Origin: Tillandsia leiboldiana
Lineage: Eukaryota; Streptophyta; Magnoliopsida; Poales; Bromeliaceae
DNA length: 64,000 nt
Direction of reading: 5' to 3'
NCBI GenBank assembly: GCA_029204045.2
Contig: JAQNDB010000467.1
Coordinates: 19,035-83,034, forward strand
Shown here: positions 30,766 to 41,983 of the stretch, in pieces
Position numbering within the stretch: position 1 is the first letter of the stretch
Layout of the letters: every line of letters begins with the position of its first letter
Program-made: the position numbers and the translations under genes
Notes under the pieces: model-generated
The model's input: only the letters and a program-made list of their open reading frames with translations
Told to the model about the DNA's origin: nothing
Database searches by the model: none

Positions 30766-32441
30766 ATAGCTTATGACTGTATGTAATGCTTTGATTGGTT
30801 TTCCTTTCATATTTTTCTGAATCTCTGCATTACATGTTTTCAATGCTCTTCGTTTTTATGTTTTGTTTAAACAAAAGGTTTTTAACGAACAAGTGCATTG
30901 AATGAAAAGGGTCTTCACGTTTATTCACTCCAAATTAATTTTATTTGGATTATCAACTTTACTCCATAATCATAATCTTGAAGATACTTCATTATAGGAG
31001 TTTTTGATATTATAAGCATCAAATTTTAGAAATCATGTGTGATCTTTAGATGCTTAATCTATCTCGGTTGTGTGAATTCATTGTGATAAACGTGAGACGA
31101 CCGATTGATTAAAATTTGGGATTTAATTCTTGCACGTAAGAGATTGCATTCTTACAAGGGTAAATAAATGAATTTTAAAAGATGTGAAAAGAGTTACATC
31201 CGAAAGGAGTGTGAAAACTACCACCACATGTAGGAAAGAGCTGCCACCCCGGTCGTCCGGTTTGTGTGTGAAGCTACCACATGTTATGGATGCTTGATAG
31301 TATTTTATGAGAAAATCTTTAGTTGAAGCATTTGGAGATTTATATGCAAAGCTCTTATATTTTGAATAATCTCTTGGTTGGTATAAGGTGGGATAGTTTG
31401 AAAGATGCTCAAAGAGCCACCCTTAGGTATTTTAGTGTTTATCTCAAATTTGAAAGGGTATGAAATCAAATTGATGTCATTTGGAAATCTCTGTAAGTCA
31501 TCTTTGTACATCCGTTACATCTTGATAGACTTTGGATCTCAAGATTATTTTGATGACTTGTGTTTGATGAATATAACATGAAAACGGTTTATAATGTTTT
31601 ACCTTTATTTTTCATGATTTCGGAGTAAATCTTTTAATTTTTGTAAAATTAATTGGATTGAATGACATCTATGTGATCTCATATTATTCTCATGCACTTA
31701 AATTGTTTTCTTGATGGAATACAAATCGGTAATTCAAATATTTCAAAATCTGGATTTGTTTCAAGAAATTATTTGATTTTTGCATTCAAGTACCGGTACG
31801 CAATCTATATTTTTGTTATATACCGGAACTGATCTTTTATCTCTTTTTCACTATGGACTAATGATGTTAGTGATTTCCTTTTGTCTAGTATGTTCACTGT
31901 TTGACAATTTGTGACAAAAAGGGGGAGAAGAGAAATAGGGGAGAAGAGATCATAGGGGAGAAGAGATCATCGAGATAAGGGGAGACAGAGATGAGATCAT
32001 CGAGATAGGGGGAGAACGGAAAATGATGATCGTATCACAAAGGGGGAGAACATAGATGCTCAAGAACATGGGAGAACATGGAGAACATGTTAGAGATGCT
32101 CTTGATAGGGGGAGATAAAGAAAAGATTGAAAGAGCCGAAAAACAAAAGAACCAAAAGGACGAATCAAATGTAGGATCTTAATTTCTAACGACTAACGTT
32201 TGATTTTGTTTGGAGTTTTGTTTTGCAGGAATTACATCACTTTAAGACTCCAAGTCCTAAGTCATAGAGTATGTTCTAGGACTGTTTGGTTCAAATGTAA
32301 TTTTGTATTTATTGGATCTTTCACGCAAAGAAATCAATGTTTGGTGATAACATTGAATTTCGACTTTTTGGTTTAAGATGAGTGATTTGAGCGCTTTTAT
32401 GTATTTTTGGGTTTTGTCACGAAATTGCCAAAGGGGGAGAT
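30766..32441 (+). other. Post-gag noncoding region of A2, second copy
   Basis: Nearly identical to 26700-28363. Conserved block at about 31175-31420, purine runs at 31915-32110, PPT at 32430-32441. No ORF2 and no other ORF of note. Confidence 0.75.
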
Positions 32442-33812
32442 TGTTACGGCTTTTTGGTGTTGGAATATTTCGTGAGTCAAGCCAGTGAGTTGAGTCGGAG
32501 TCTTAAAGGGATCAAATTGTCAATCAGCAATCAAAGACTTAGAGAAGATTCAACAAGAGCTCAAGTTGACACTCAGTGTCTTGAGTCTTGAAGATTGAAG
32601 TTGAAGAATTGTGGATCAGTTACATCAATCTCAAGAAGAAAGTATTAAAGAGGATCAGGTATGTTTAACTAAATAATTGTGGTGATCCGAATACTTTCTT
32701 ATAGTGTAGAAACACTTGGATGAACTTTTAATTGCATAATAATCAAAAACTGGTGTTCGAACTTGTTCAGGATCCGGATCAGAGCCAACGATCCGGATCC
32801 CGAAGGTTGTTGCTTCATACAAGACTTCGATCCGGATCCATGCAATTTCCGATCCGGATCCCGAATGTTAAGTTTTCTGATTTGTATGAACGATCCGGAT
32901 CGGGCAATGCAATCCGGATCCCGAACCCTTGGTTTTCTGGAATCGTCAATCTCGTTACGACGATCCGGATCGCAGTAAATCCGATCCGGATCGCCGTCCT
33001 GAAAATTTCCAGATAAGGTATGTTTTTGATTCTTATCTCTTTCCAAAGGTTTCTAAACTATAAATAGACATTTAGGGTTTCTCAAGAACGTGGGTTCTCT
33101 ACCGATTAATTTATAAAACACTTGAGAGCAACCCTAGAGGCTAGGTTTTTATCGTTCTTCTTTATAGCCTCTTTTAGGTCAATTCGATGGTTCCTTCAAG
33201 AACATATCTTTGGTCGAATTGATCTAATCTTTGCTTAGAGATTTCTTCTACGGTTCTTCATTGATAATCTAAGCAAAGGATCACCATCGAAGTCAATATT
33301 CTTATCGACTGAGTTTGCGTCGTGGATTCGACGTGGCATCGTGGATTCGGTGTGCTAAAGGCGTTTCGTGGATTCGAAGCGTGCGTTCGTGGATTCGAAC
33401 GTGAGCAGTGGACGGGCAAAACGGTGGAGCGCGAGGTCCAAGAAATTGAAGGAGGGGTTAAATCCGTGGAGACGGTAATCACCTTGTTATTCTTCTTTTC
33501 TTAGGGATTGTTATTGCGTGGATATCCAACCGGTCAGCGCGAGGTCCGAAGAAGCTGAAGGAGGGGTTGAGTCCGTGGAGTCGGTAATCACCTTGTTATT
33601 CTTCTATTCTTAGTGGATTGTTATTGCGTGTTGGTCCCGTGGTTTTTCTCCTGGATTGGAGTTTCCACGTATATCTCGGTGTGCTGTTTTTATTTTCCGC
33701 ATTGGTTTTTATTTTGCACTGAGATTGAGTTTTTAAGTATTACACCTATTCACCCCCCTCTAGTTGTTTGATAGTACCTATTTAGATCCTTGTGGATCCA
33801 TAAAAACCAACA
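32442..33812 (+). repeat. 3' LTR of A2
   Basis: 1371 bp like the 5' LTR and shares its diagnostic GTGGGTTCTCTACCG. Ends CCAACA next to TSD AGGTT. Single differences include GGAATATTTC and AGTATTAAAG. Confidence 0.92.
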
Positions 33813-33817
33813 AGGTT

Positions 33818-35161
33818 GACCCCGTCCAACATGATAGAATTAGAAGTTAAGACTTAAGAATAAAAACCCACCTCTACGAGCAATGATCAAAGCGCTACGC
33901 CCCCGTGTCCCGGTGCACTCCCCGAAACTACAAAGTTCACCGGGAAGAAGTCAGCGTCTACCCAACATAACACAAGGAACAAATACAGATATCCGGATCC
34001 CGTCGTGGAACGGGGCTCTCGGGTTCGACGGCGGCGGCGGCGGCCGAGTCGGAACCCGGGGCGGCGGTGACCGTGCTGCCGCGCTGGCCGCACGCGTATC
34101 AGGCCCCGTGCGGTGTGAGGCCCGCACGGCTCCCTGACCGCGGCGGCCCTGCTCGGTGCCTGGCCCCGCGCGGCGCCCAGGTCCCGCGCGAGCGCCCAGC
34201 CCGCACGCACGGGCGGCCCCGCGCGGCGCCCAGGCTCCGCGCGGGCGCCCAGCCCGCACGCACGGGCGACCCCGCGCGGCGCCCAGGCCCGCGCGGGTGC
34301 CAGACCCGCACGCACGGGCGACCCCGCGCGGCGCCCAGGCCCGCGCGGGTGCCAGACCCGCACGCACGGGCGACCCCACGCGGCGCCCAGGCCCGCGCGG
34401 GTGCCCGACCCGCACGCCCGGGTGCCCTAGCCCTGCGCGCATGGGCGCCTCGCGACGGCGGTGGTGCGGCCGGCCGGGGTGCACCGTCTTCCCCCTCCCC
34501 GTGCGATGATCCGAAAGAAGCCCTAGGTACAAATTAAAAACTCACCGAACTTTGCGCCTCCGATTCGCCGATGAAGAGGGAGAAAGAGTAGAGGATCGTC
34601 CCGTTCTTGCGTGCCCGGTTCCGGAGGTGTGCGGTGTTCTTCCCGTTCCTCGATCGTTCCGCCGCGGTTCCTCGCGCCGATCGGATGGGAAGAGGAGGGT
34701 TTGGGAGGGGCGGTTCCTTGTCCGGCTTAGGTCGGGTTGTAAAGGAGGTGAGAGGAACGGTAGGGGGAAAAAATAAATCTGAACCTAACACATAAGTATT
34801 AAAAGGAAAAGCCGCCTCCGTACACGGGAACTTAACCCTAAGTCCCAAAATGCAATTTAATCTCGGCGAATTGAGTTTGGGTGCGAACCTGGGTCCGGTC
34901 TGCCTCAAAGAACGTGTAAGTCGCCTGAACTGCTGCCAACTTCCGAAATTTATTCTGGGAGATTCCGGGGACAGAATCCAGAACCGATTGCGCCGCCGTT
35001 CTCCGTTTCGCGAGCTTTATTGTCTAAAAATACCCGCGAGCCCCGACAGTCTGCCCAGAGATAAAGAAAAGTAAATCACCCCCGGACCCCTTAGTCGAAA
35101 AGCGGTTCAAAAGGAAATCAAAGGAAGGTCTAGAAAGACAAATAAACCCGCGGTTATCACA
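33818..35161 (-). repeat. 5' LTR of C, segment above A2
   Basis: Matches about 16271-17662 of the 3' LTR, with one GC minisatellite unit fewer. Ends ...GGTTATCACA at 35161 next to TSD AGTGC. Confidence 0.9.
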
Positions 35162-35166
35162 AGTGC

Positions 35167-35549
35167 CGTGTGGGCACCGATTTCAAAACCCGTGGATTTA
35201 TCCTTTCAAGTTAATGGCCGCGCAAAGAGTTTGCGAAAACGTTTTAGAACGCTGGGTGTCGAGTGGGCACCGATTTTCAAAACCCATTGGTTTATGCTAT
35301 AGTCTTATAGAATAGCGGTGATGATGTGAAATAATATGTTCTCTCCTCTTTGCCTGTCATGGTTGGAATGGTTAAAGTATTCGACTTGTTGGCAACGCCG
35401 TGCATATACAAAGGAGACTCCGCCCGTTTGGGGAGTGAATTTGTATATGTGGCGGTCTGATACGCGCCGGAGGCAAGGTTCGGTAAAAGATTTAGAGAAA
35501 AAAAAATGGGTACGTTTTCCGCAATGTTAGAACCTCCGGGGCGTGACAG
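35167..35549 (+). repeat. LTR of E, final segment
   Basis: Resumes after the C target-site copy. Contains two GTGCC/GGCAC-type repeats (35166-35275) and ends GGGGCGTGACA at 35549. The next base lies within the F LTR (GTGTTGCTCGGG, as in the G LTR), so E inserted there. Confidence 0.85.
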
Positions 35550-37098
35550 TGTTGCTCGGGTTCGAGCAGGGGTCTGGGTAGTGTAGTCGGGACTTTGTGT
35601 CTGGAACAGGTTGGATTAGTTGTGGGGCTCTGCGGCGACCGCGGATATTGGGCGGTTGACCGGATATTTACTTAGGCATCGGATTGGGTATCAGATTTCT
35701 CTAGTGGATAGAGTTCCCACTTTGTGAGTATTATTATACCAGATTGGGGATCGGGGTTCCTTTAGTGGACAGAGTTTTCCACTTTGATCATAGTTATGAT
35801 CAAAGTCCTGCTATACTGAGATACTTGTTACAGAGATACTATACTCGTGTGGGTCGCTCCCCTCGAGTGCCACTCCGGAGTGTGCGATCGGACGGTTAGA
35901 GTTGCAGATCTGTTACTTACTTTGGGATGCGAGCCATGCGGGCCGGTCCCGCGGTTTCGAGCCATGTGTGCAGATTTCGCTGAGCAGGCAATGCCAGTTT
36001 TACTGGTGGCACCAGATTGGGTTATTACCGGCGTTTACTTTCTTGTTGCACTCGTGTCAGGGGGACCGAGTGGAGTCTAGTAGCTGTGTTTAGACCAGTG
36101 CTAGTGTTGTTGGGAACCGTTTGGGGATTGACGGTGGTCCCAAGGTCTTTGTGAGTTGTCGACCATTGTGCGAGAGGCTCGGTGATCTTGAGTTTATACG
36201 TTCTGAGAGAGAGCGTGGATTTTGACTATAGCCTGCATGAGCCACTACTCGATAGCGAGTTAGTCCGTTTGGACGCCCTACATAATTCCTGCCCGTCAGC
36301 GGGAGGTGGTTGTAGGTGGGCGCAGGTTTGACTGGACCCGATGTGGCAGTCAGCTCGATTGGGTCGATTGAGTACCTCGTGTGCGAGTGTTGCATATCTT
36401 TATCAGAGTTTTCCCCATTTGAGCATTTAGATAGAGGCATGGTAGCTGTTGAGAGTCTCCAGCTTTCTTATTTTAGTCTTTACTGCTTTGGTTATCTCAT
36501 GCCTCTAGTGGACTTAGTGGGCAGATCGTCGGGCCTGGTGGCGGTACCCACTGAGGACTCCCTTTTTAGGTGTAGTTCTCACACCCGTTGGGGGTTTTCC
36601 CCCTCCCCTTTCTTTTCTCTCATTGTTTTGAAGAGTCTTAGCGGGTGTTGCTGATTCTGTGGTTTTTGGATTGAGGCGAGGGAGTCGCGTGCTAGATCCC
36701 TACCCGTCGTTGGAGAGTAGCGGTACCCCTTCTGAGGAGATCTTAAGTAGATTAGTTGTTTTATTTTTCCCTCTTTTGAGAGACTGATGTAGTGAGGATA
36801 TCTTATGTATCGAGAGACTGTACACTATTGTATTTATTGGAGATACCTCCCAGTTGAGTTCAGAACTTGTATATAAGGATATTGTATGATTATTATTTTT
36901 GGGAGACGGACATTGTGTATTATTTGCAGTTGTACAGTGATTGATTTTAGTTATACAACAGGTTTTTATTTATTGCTCTGATATTTTGTTTAGCTGTTGT
37001 ACTTTTCTTGCAGGTAGGACGCTTCGCCTATGCAGGTTGGCATAGGTGGCGGATGTGTTGGCGAGCCCGGGGCGCAGTTTCGACCCCGGGGCGTGACA
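35550..37098 (+). repeat. 5' LTR of F, distal part (giant-LTR family)
   Basis: Reverse complement matches the G LTR (56402-57970), for example GCTCGGGTTCGAGCAGG and CACTCCGGAGTG. The first about 2.6 kb would be upstream of E and is outside the window. Ends GGGGCGTGACA. No credible ORF. Confidence 0.85.
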
Positions 37099-37106
37099 GA
37101 TTAGGT

Positions 37107-37118
37107 TGGTATCAGAGC
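37107..37118 (+). other. Primer-binding site of F
   Basis: TGGTATCAGAGC eight bases after the LTR end, in GATTAGGT-TGGTATCAGAGC-CTAGG. Confidence 0.88.
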
Positions 37119-40100
37119 CTAGGTTGTAGGTCATGGTGGACTTAGAAAACCTAGGCTTATGGTTTGACCCTTGGTTGACTTCGTGAGAGTCGTGATTTTT
37201 AGCGAGAGTCCTGATTGAGTCTTATACCTCTCCCAAGGGATGGGAAGAGTGATTGGCATGTTTATTCTCCTAAGCGATTATGTTGGCTGCAGACAACATA
37301 ACGCTGTGGAACGGGTGACATGCTTTAGACATTCGCTGGATTGGGTCGAGCGTTGTTGTGTGCTGTTTTGTGGTTTCGTCGTGTCGAGCGGTGTCTCCCC
37401 GACGCTGGGTGTTGACCCGTGTGCATCCTGTCACAGCAGTTGAGCTTGAGCGGTTGGTTTTGGGCCGGATACCTGGATTGAGGTCAGAGAATTCCGGACG
37501 CAGATGGCAGGATTGCCAGAGGCTTATCAGCGGCAGAGTGAGCAGCTGGTCTTGGTGACACAGTTGTCGGAGCACTGAGTAACCCCCTCTGTGCCAACGT
37601 TTAGTGCCGAGGCACCGAGGCAGGCTGGATAGTTGACAGCAGAGGAGCTGTGGGATATGATCGATCTATTGAGCCAAATTCGGCAAATGAACTACCCCGA
37701 CTCGTAAGATTGAGTTGGAGCCTTTGGAGGCAGAGTCGTGGTTAGTGGTGATGGAGTGAGCAATTGAGAGCCTCCCTGTGCCAGAGAGGTTATGCAGTTG
37801 TTGAACTACGCGCTCCAGGTTTCGAGGGACGAGGCGCATAGGATATGTGAGACTGGGAGTGGATTGCGCCAGGACACCTTTCAGTTTATTCAGTCCCTCC
37901 GTTATAGGTTTTGACGCCTCGTTGGAGTAGGTGTGTGTTTGGAGCGTGGCGTTGCAGTTCCTTTGGATAGGGATCTGCCGCCAGAGGCGAGTTCTGGATT
38001 TTGGCGCTTGGCGCCGGGTGATGGAGGACAGATCGGCCGGCAGGGGCATTTCTGATTTCTTTTTCCAGGATAACGAGATCCCCGAGATGCCAGAGATTGG
38101 GTGGACCCCGATGGCAGCATCAGTATCTTTATCAGAGTGGCGCTGCGGTAGCATGGTTTTGTTATCTGTGGAGGACCTTATTCGTCACCTCGGTGGGAGC
38201 AGAGACAGAGGTCGTGCTCCCTAGGTGGATAGTCCTGATTTTCCTTGCGTATTGAGCGACTACCACTTGCATTGAGCTGATAAACCTGTGCCGCCCGGTT
38301 GGAGGGCGCCACAGAAGCGGATTGGGTTGTCGCAGGTGTGAATTCATCACAGCAGTTGGAGTTAGAGCATGTTGCATTCTTGCATGGACTAAAGGCAGAT
38401 TTGTTACCACGTGCACAAGAGGTACAGGTTTCTGTTGGTGTTGTGCATGTGGAGGAGGCCGGTGGATTATGTCCAATGCAGTTGAGGCCGTGAGTTGTAT
38501 CGGCAGACTGGTTGGAAACTGTGGCAGTTCGGTGTTTTGACCCAGCGCGTTGGGAAAGGTTGGCATACTGCCACAGGATGGTTGACTGCTGGGAGATAGG
38601 ATTTTGACCTTCTGCGAGGCAGACGGTGGGAGGCTTGGTGGTTGAGATAGTTAGAGCACACAGGTTTTAGCGACAGTGTGAGAGGTGCTTGCGGCGGCAC
38701 AGGGATTCAAGGATATCTCGGTTGCCCACGAGATCCCGGGTGTGATTTCACCTGAGCTGTTGATAATGCCGCCGGTTAGGGAGGTGGAGATTGCGTTTGA
38801 CGTGGTTCGAGGGACCGCGCCACCCTCGACAGCACCTCATTGGATATCGCCTGTGGAGCTGAGAGAGCTGATGGCACAGTCGCAGGATCTGATGGATCAA
38901 GGGGTCTGTTTGACCTAGTGCCCCGTCGTTGATACACGACTGCGAGGGTCCTTTTATGGTTCGAGTGTAGACAGGTCCGGGTGGTATCTAGGACCTTTTG
39001 ATGGAGCTATACTCCGGCAGTTATCGTATGATGCGAGTACCTACTTGGAATCATACAGCCGAGGACCTTCCCTAGAGGGCATTCAGGATCCGGTAAGGGC
39101 ATTATGAGAGCATAGTGAGGCCGAATGGAATAACTAATGCCCTGTTGTCTTTGAGATTTGAGGAATTGTGTGTTCCATTTGTACCTGGACGGATTTGGGA
39201 GTGGTGTTCCCCAAGGATATTTGATTTACTCCCAGAGCGATTTGGAGCACTAGGGGCACTTGTGGATGTGCTACCATGCCTGTGTGGATGAAGCTGTATG
39301 CCAAGTTATTGAGGTACAAGTTGTAGCTTCAGAAGCATACCTTCTTGGGTCACTTTGTTCTAGCCGTTGGAGCGGCGGTGGAACCCGGCCAAATGGATGT
39401 TATTCAAGGTTGGCTGAAACCTACATTTATTCTTGAGGGGAGGAGCTTCTTGGACTTGGCAGTGCCGGGAGAGCATGGCCAATGGATAATGAGACTGATA
39501 CCAGCGCCAATATTAGTATTTCCAGTGTTGGGAGATGGATTTGCGTGTTTTAGTGATGCCTCCCATAGTGGCTGTGGAGTTACCGTGGGTTGATCTTCGG
39601 TCCGTACTTCATCGGTCCAACCCTTTGAGTATTGCGGCGGGACGAACCGCTATTTTGGTAGGCAACTTGGATCCCACAGTTGAGCCTTTCAGTACGCCTA
39701 TTATTTCCGGCTTTGATTGATATACCTGGGTGTAGGCCATGCCTGCTTGGCTATCAGTCCTGATTACTCAACATTTCTGTTCTATACTATATAATAGATT
39801 AAGATTTCAGCTTCAGTTTACAGTATCTGCAATGCGGCGCCAATGGAGTTTACAGCTTTCAGCATCTTGAGTGGGATTTACGCGGATTGTCGTTGATGGC
39901 TCGGACTTTTGACTGCGAATTTGGGCATCAACATTATGATCGCCTTTCGAGCCAGTTTTCAGTTCCGTTCACCGACGGTTTGGTCCCCGTCAGGGTGTTC
40001 TTTACTAGTTGAGAGATCGACATCGACCCGTGGGTCCGTTGGGGGTTATGATAGCATGTTGATTGACCAACAGTGGCATGAGATTGTATCTTTAGAGGGT

Positions 40101-40643
40101 TCCTTTGGATGATATACCGCGGCTGAGTAGTTCACTCGGATGGCCAAGAGTCGGGAGTGACCGAGTGAGGACCCCTCCTTGTTAGGGCTCTTACCGCGGC
40201 TGAGTAGTTCACTCGGATGGCCAAGAGTCGGGAGTGACCGAGTGAGGACCCCTCATTGTTAGGGCTCTTCTCCTTATTGGATAATCGTGTGGGTGTCCTT
40301 CGGGTTGCCTTGGTGGAGTTGACACAGGTTGTGGGTTGGTGCGTGTTGCACTGGCGGTTATTTTGTTTCCCCTAGCTTTTGATGGAGCCCCTGTGGTGTT
40401 TCGCGTCTCAGCTTAGGAGTGTTTTGCTTTTGGATCCCTCGCCCGTGATTGACTCGCCCCTTTGAGATCTATGAGTGTTTGGAGTACGAGGGACGCCCGT
40501 TGCGAATTCTGGCTCTTGAGATAGGGGAATTGCGCAATCGGGCTATGCCGTACTGGATGTTGTTGTTGTTGTTGTTGAGGAGTAATCACGGGGAGTGAGT
40601 GATGACTTAGGAGCTGGAGATGATGATATTGAGTACTTACCCT
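37119..40643 (+). pseudogene. Interior of F: heavily decayed, shortened Ty3/gypsy gag-pol
   Basis: Recognisable remnants in order: a Gag-like MAGLPEAYQRQSEQL (37507); the linker before RT at 38720-38918 (PPVREVEIAFDVVRGTAP...SPVELREL, compare the usual LPPxREVEF...GTAPISxxPYRMAPxELxEL); an RT fragment near 39183 (YLDGFGSGVPQGYLIYSQSDLEH) whose catalytic FIDD/YVDD has become VPQG; and an RNase H-like FSDASHSGCG (39547). Frames are broken throughout. About 3.5 kb in total, much shorter than a full chromovirus interior; G has the same reduced plan. H interrupts it at 40643. Confidence 0.7.
40116..40269 (+). repeat. 77-bp tandem duplication in F interior
   Basis: Two copies starting ACCGCGGCTGAG at 40116 and 40193 differ at one base (CTCCTTG versus CTCATTG). 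G appears to have a single diverged counterpart. Each unit has TCACTCGG and CCGAGTGA arms. Confidence 0.85.
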
Positions 40644-40967
40644 TGTTACGGCTTTTTGGTATTGGCATATTTCGTGAGTCAAGTCAGTGAGTTGAGTTGG
40701 AGTCTTAAAGGGATCAAATTGTCAAATCAGCTTTCGAAGACTCTTTGAAGATTCAACATGAGCTCAAGATAACACTCAGGTATGGTTAATTAAACCATGG
40801 TGATTATAGTTCATTTATAATCATTGGAATCAGGAAGTTATTGAAACTTGGTTTAGACTTGGGTTTAGGAACTTGGTTTTAACTAACAACTTAATTTAAG
40901 TTTGGATTCCGGTACTTGGTTTGTTTTGGATAAAGCTTATCTTGGAAAAATCAGTTTTTACATTGGG

Positions 40968-41119
40968 TACCGGAACCACACTTGAAGTTCCTCTAACCCG
41001 ACACAGAATTTTTTGAAATTTGCATTGCGTACCGGAACACAGACTCGCGAACCGGAACACAATAGAAAAATCTGTGTTTGCACCATTGCGTACCGGAACA
41101 CGTTATTTGGTACCGGTAC
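40968..41119 (+). promoter_or_regulatory. U3 cluster of GTACCGG(A/T)AC motifs in H
   Basis: Copies at 40968, 41029, 41049 (GAACCGGAAC), 41090 and 41110 (GTACCGGTAC, perfect palindrome). They occupy the position held by GATCCGGATC in A and B, about 55 bp before the TATA box. The H 3' LTR has the same set. Confidence 0.65.
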
Positions 41120-41427
41120 ACAATGCCCTATCGGGATAAAATTGCTAAACCGACTTTTATCTTTTTCCAAGGGTTATAAATAGACACTTAGGGTTTCTCG
41201 ACTACGACGACCAATACCGATCAATTCAGAAACACTCGAGAGCAACCCTAGAGGCTGGTTTTTACCGTTCTTCTTTTTCGCCTCTTTTAGGTCAATTCGA
41301 CGGTTCTTCCAAGATCTATCTTTTGTCGAATTGATCTAGTCTTTGCTTAGAGATTTCTTCTACGGTTCCTCAATGAGAATCTAAGCAAAGGATCACCATC
41401 GAAGCCTATATTCTTTATCGGCTATTT

Positions 41428-41533
41428 GCGTCGTGGATTCGACGTGGCATCGTGGATTCGATGTGTTGAAGGCGTTTCGTGGATTCGAAACGTGTGCTCA
41501 TGGATTCGAGTGGCGTTCGTGGATTCGAACGTG
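41428..41533 (+). other. Hairpin array with TGGATT loops (H leader)
   Basis: Five TGGATT loops with stems CGTCG/CGACG, CATCG/CGATG, CGTTTCG/CGAAACG, GCTCA/CGAGT (A-C mismatch at the closing pair) and CGTTCG/CGAACG. Against A1, stem 2 changes a G-U pair to A-U and stem 3 changes G-U to A-U, keeping pairing. Confidence 0.75.
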
Positions 41534-41983
41534 TGCAGTGGACGTGCAATCGGTGGAGCGCAAGGTCCGAAGAAGTTGAAGGAGGGGTTAAATCCGTGGA
41601 GACGGTAATCACCTTGTTATTCTTCTTTTCTTAGGGGATTGTTATTGCGTGGACATCCAATCGGTGAGCGCAAGGTCCGAAGAAGTTGAAGGAGGGGTTT
41701 GAGTCCGTGGAGTCGGTAATCACCTTGTTATTCTTCTATTCTTATTGGATTGTTATTGCGTGTTGGTCCCGTGGTTTTTCTCCTGGATTGGAGTTTCCAC
41801 GTAAATCTCGGTGTGCTGTTTTTATTTTCCGCATTGGTTTTTATTTTGCACTGAGATTTGGTTTTATAAGTATTACACCTATTCACACCCCCCCTCTAGT
41901 TGTTTGATAGTACCTATTTAGATCCTTGTGGATCCTATAAAAACCTACAATTGGTATCAGAGCGGGTTTTAGGTTTATCTATC

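Larger units (their letters stand above)
23335..33812 (+). mobile_element. Element A2: A-type gag-only element, apparently LTR-gag-LTR-gag-LTR across an assembly gap
   Basis: TSD AGGTT (23330-23334 and 33813-33817). LTRs are at 23335-24705, 28364 to the gap, and 32442-33812. The two interiors are nearly identical apart from many one-base indels. The 100-N gap lies between the middle LTR and the second gag. Whether the tandem structure is real or a scaffolding artefact is open. No ORF2. Confidence 0.85.
14962..35161 (-). mobile_element. Element C: chromovirus (Ty3/gypsy) on the minus strand, internally deleted, containing D pieces and A2
   Basis: Flanked by the 5-bp duplication AGTGC (14957-14961 and 35162-35166). 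The 3' LTR is 14962-17662. The interior 17663-22032 has a PPT, an integrase ORF and chaotic PBS/LTR junctions. The 5' LTR is 22033-23334 plus 33818-35161, split by A2. In sense, LTRs start TGTGATAACC and end GGGGCGTGACA. Gag, protease, RT and RNase H are missing. C sits inside the LTR of E. Confidence 0.9.
40644..41949 (+). repeat. 5' LTR of H
   Basis: 1306 bp, TGTTACGG to CCTACA. R-U5 resembles A, but U3 differs: ATCCGGAT palindromes are absent and GTACCGG(A/T)AC motifs are present (40968-41119). TATAAATA at 41175-41182. Confidence 0.9.
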
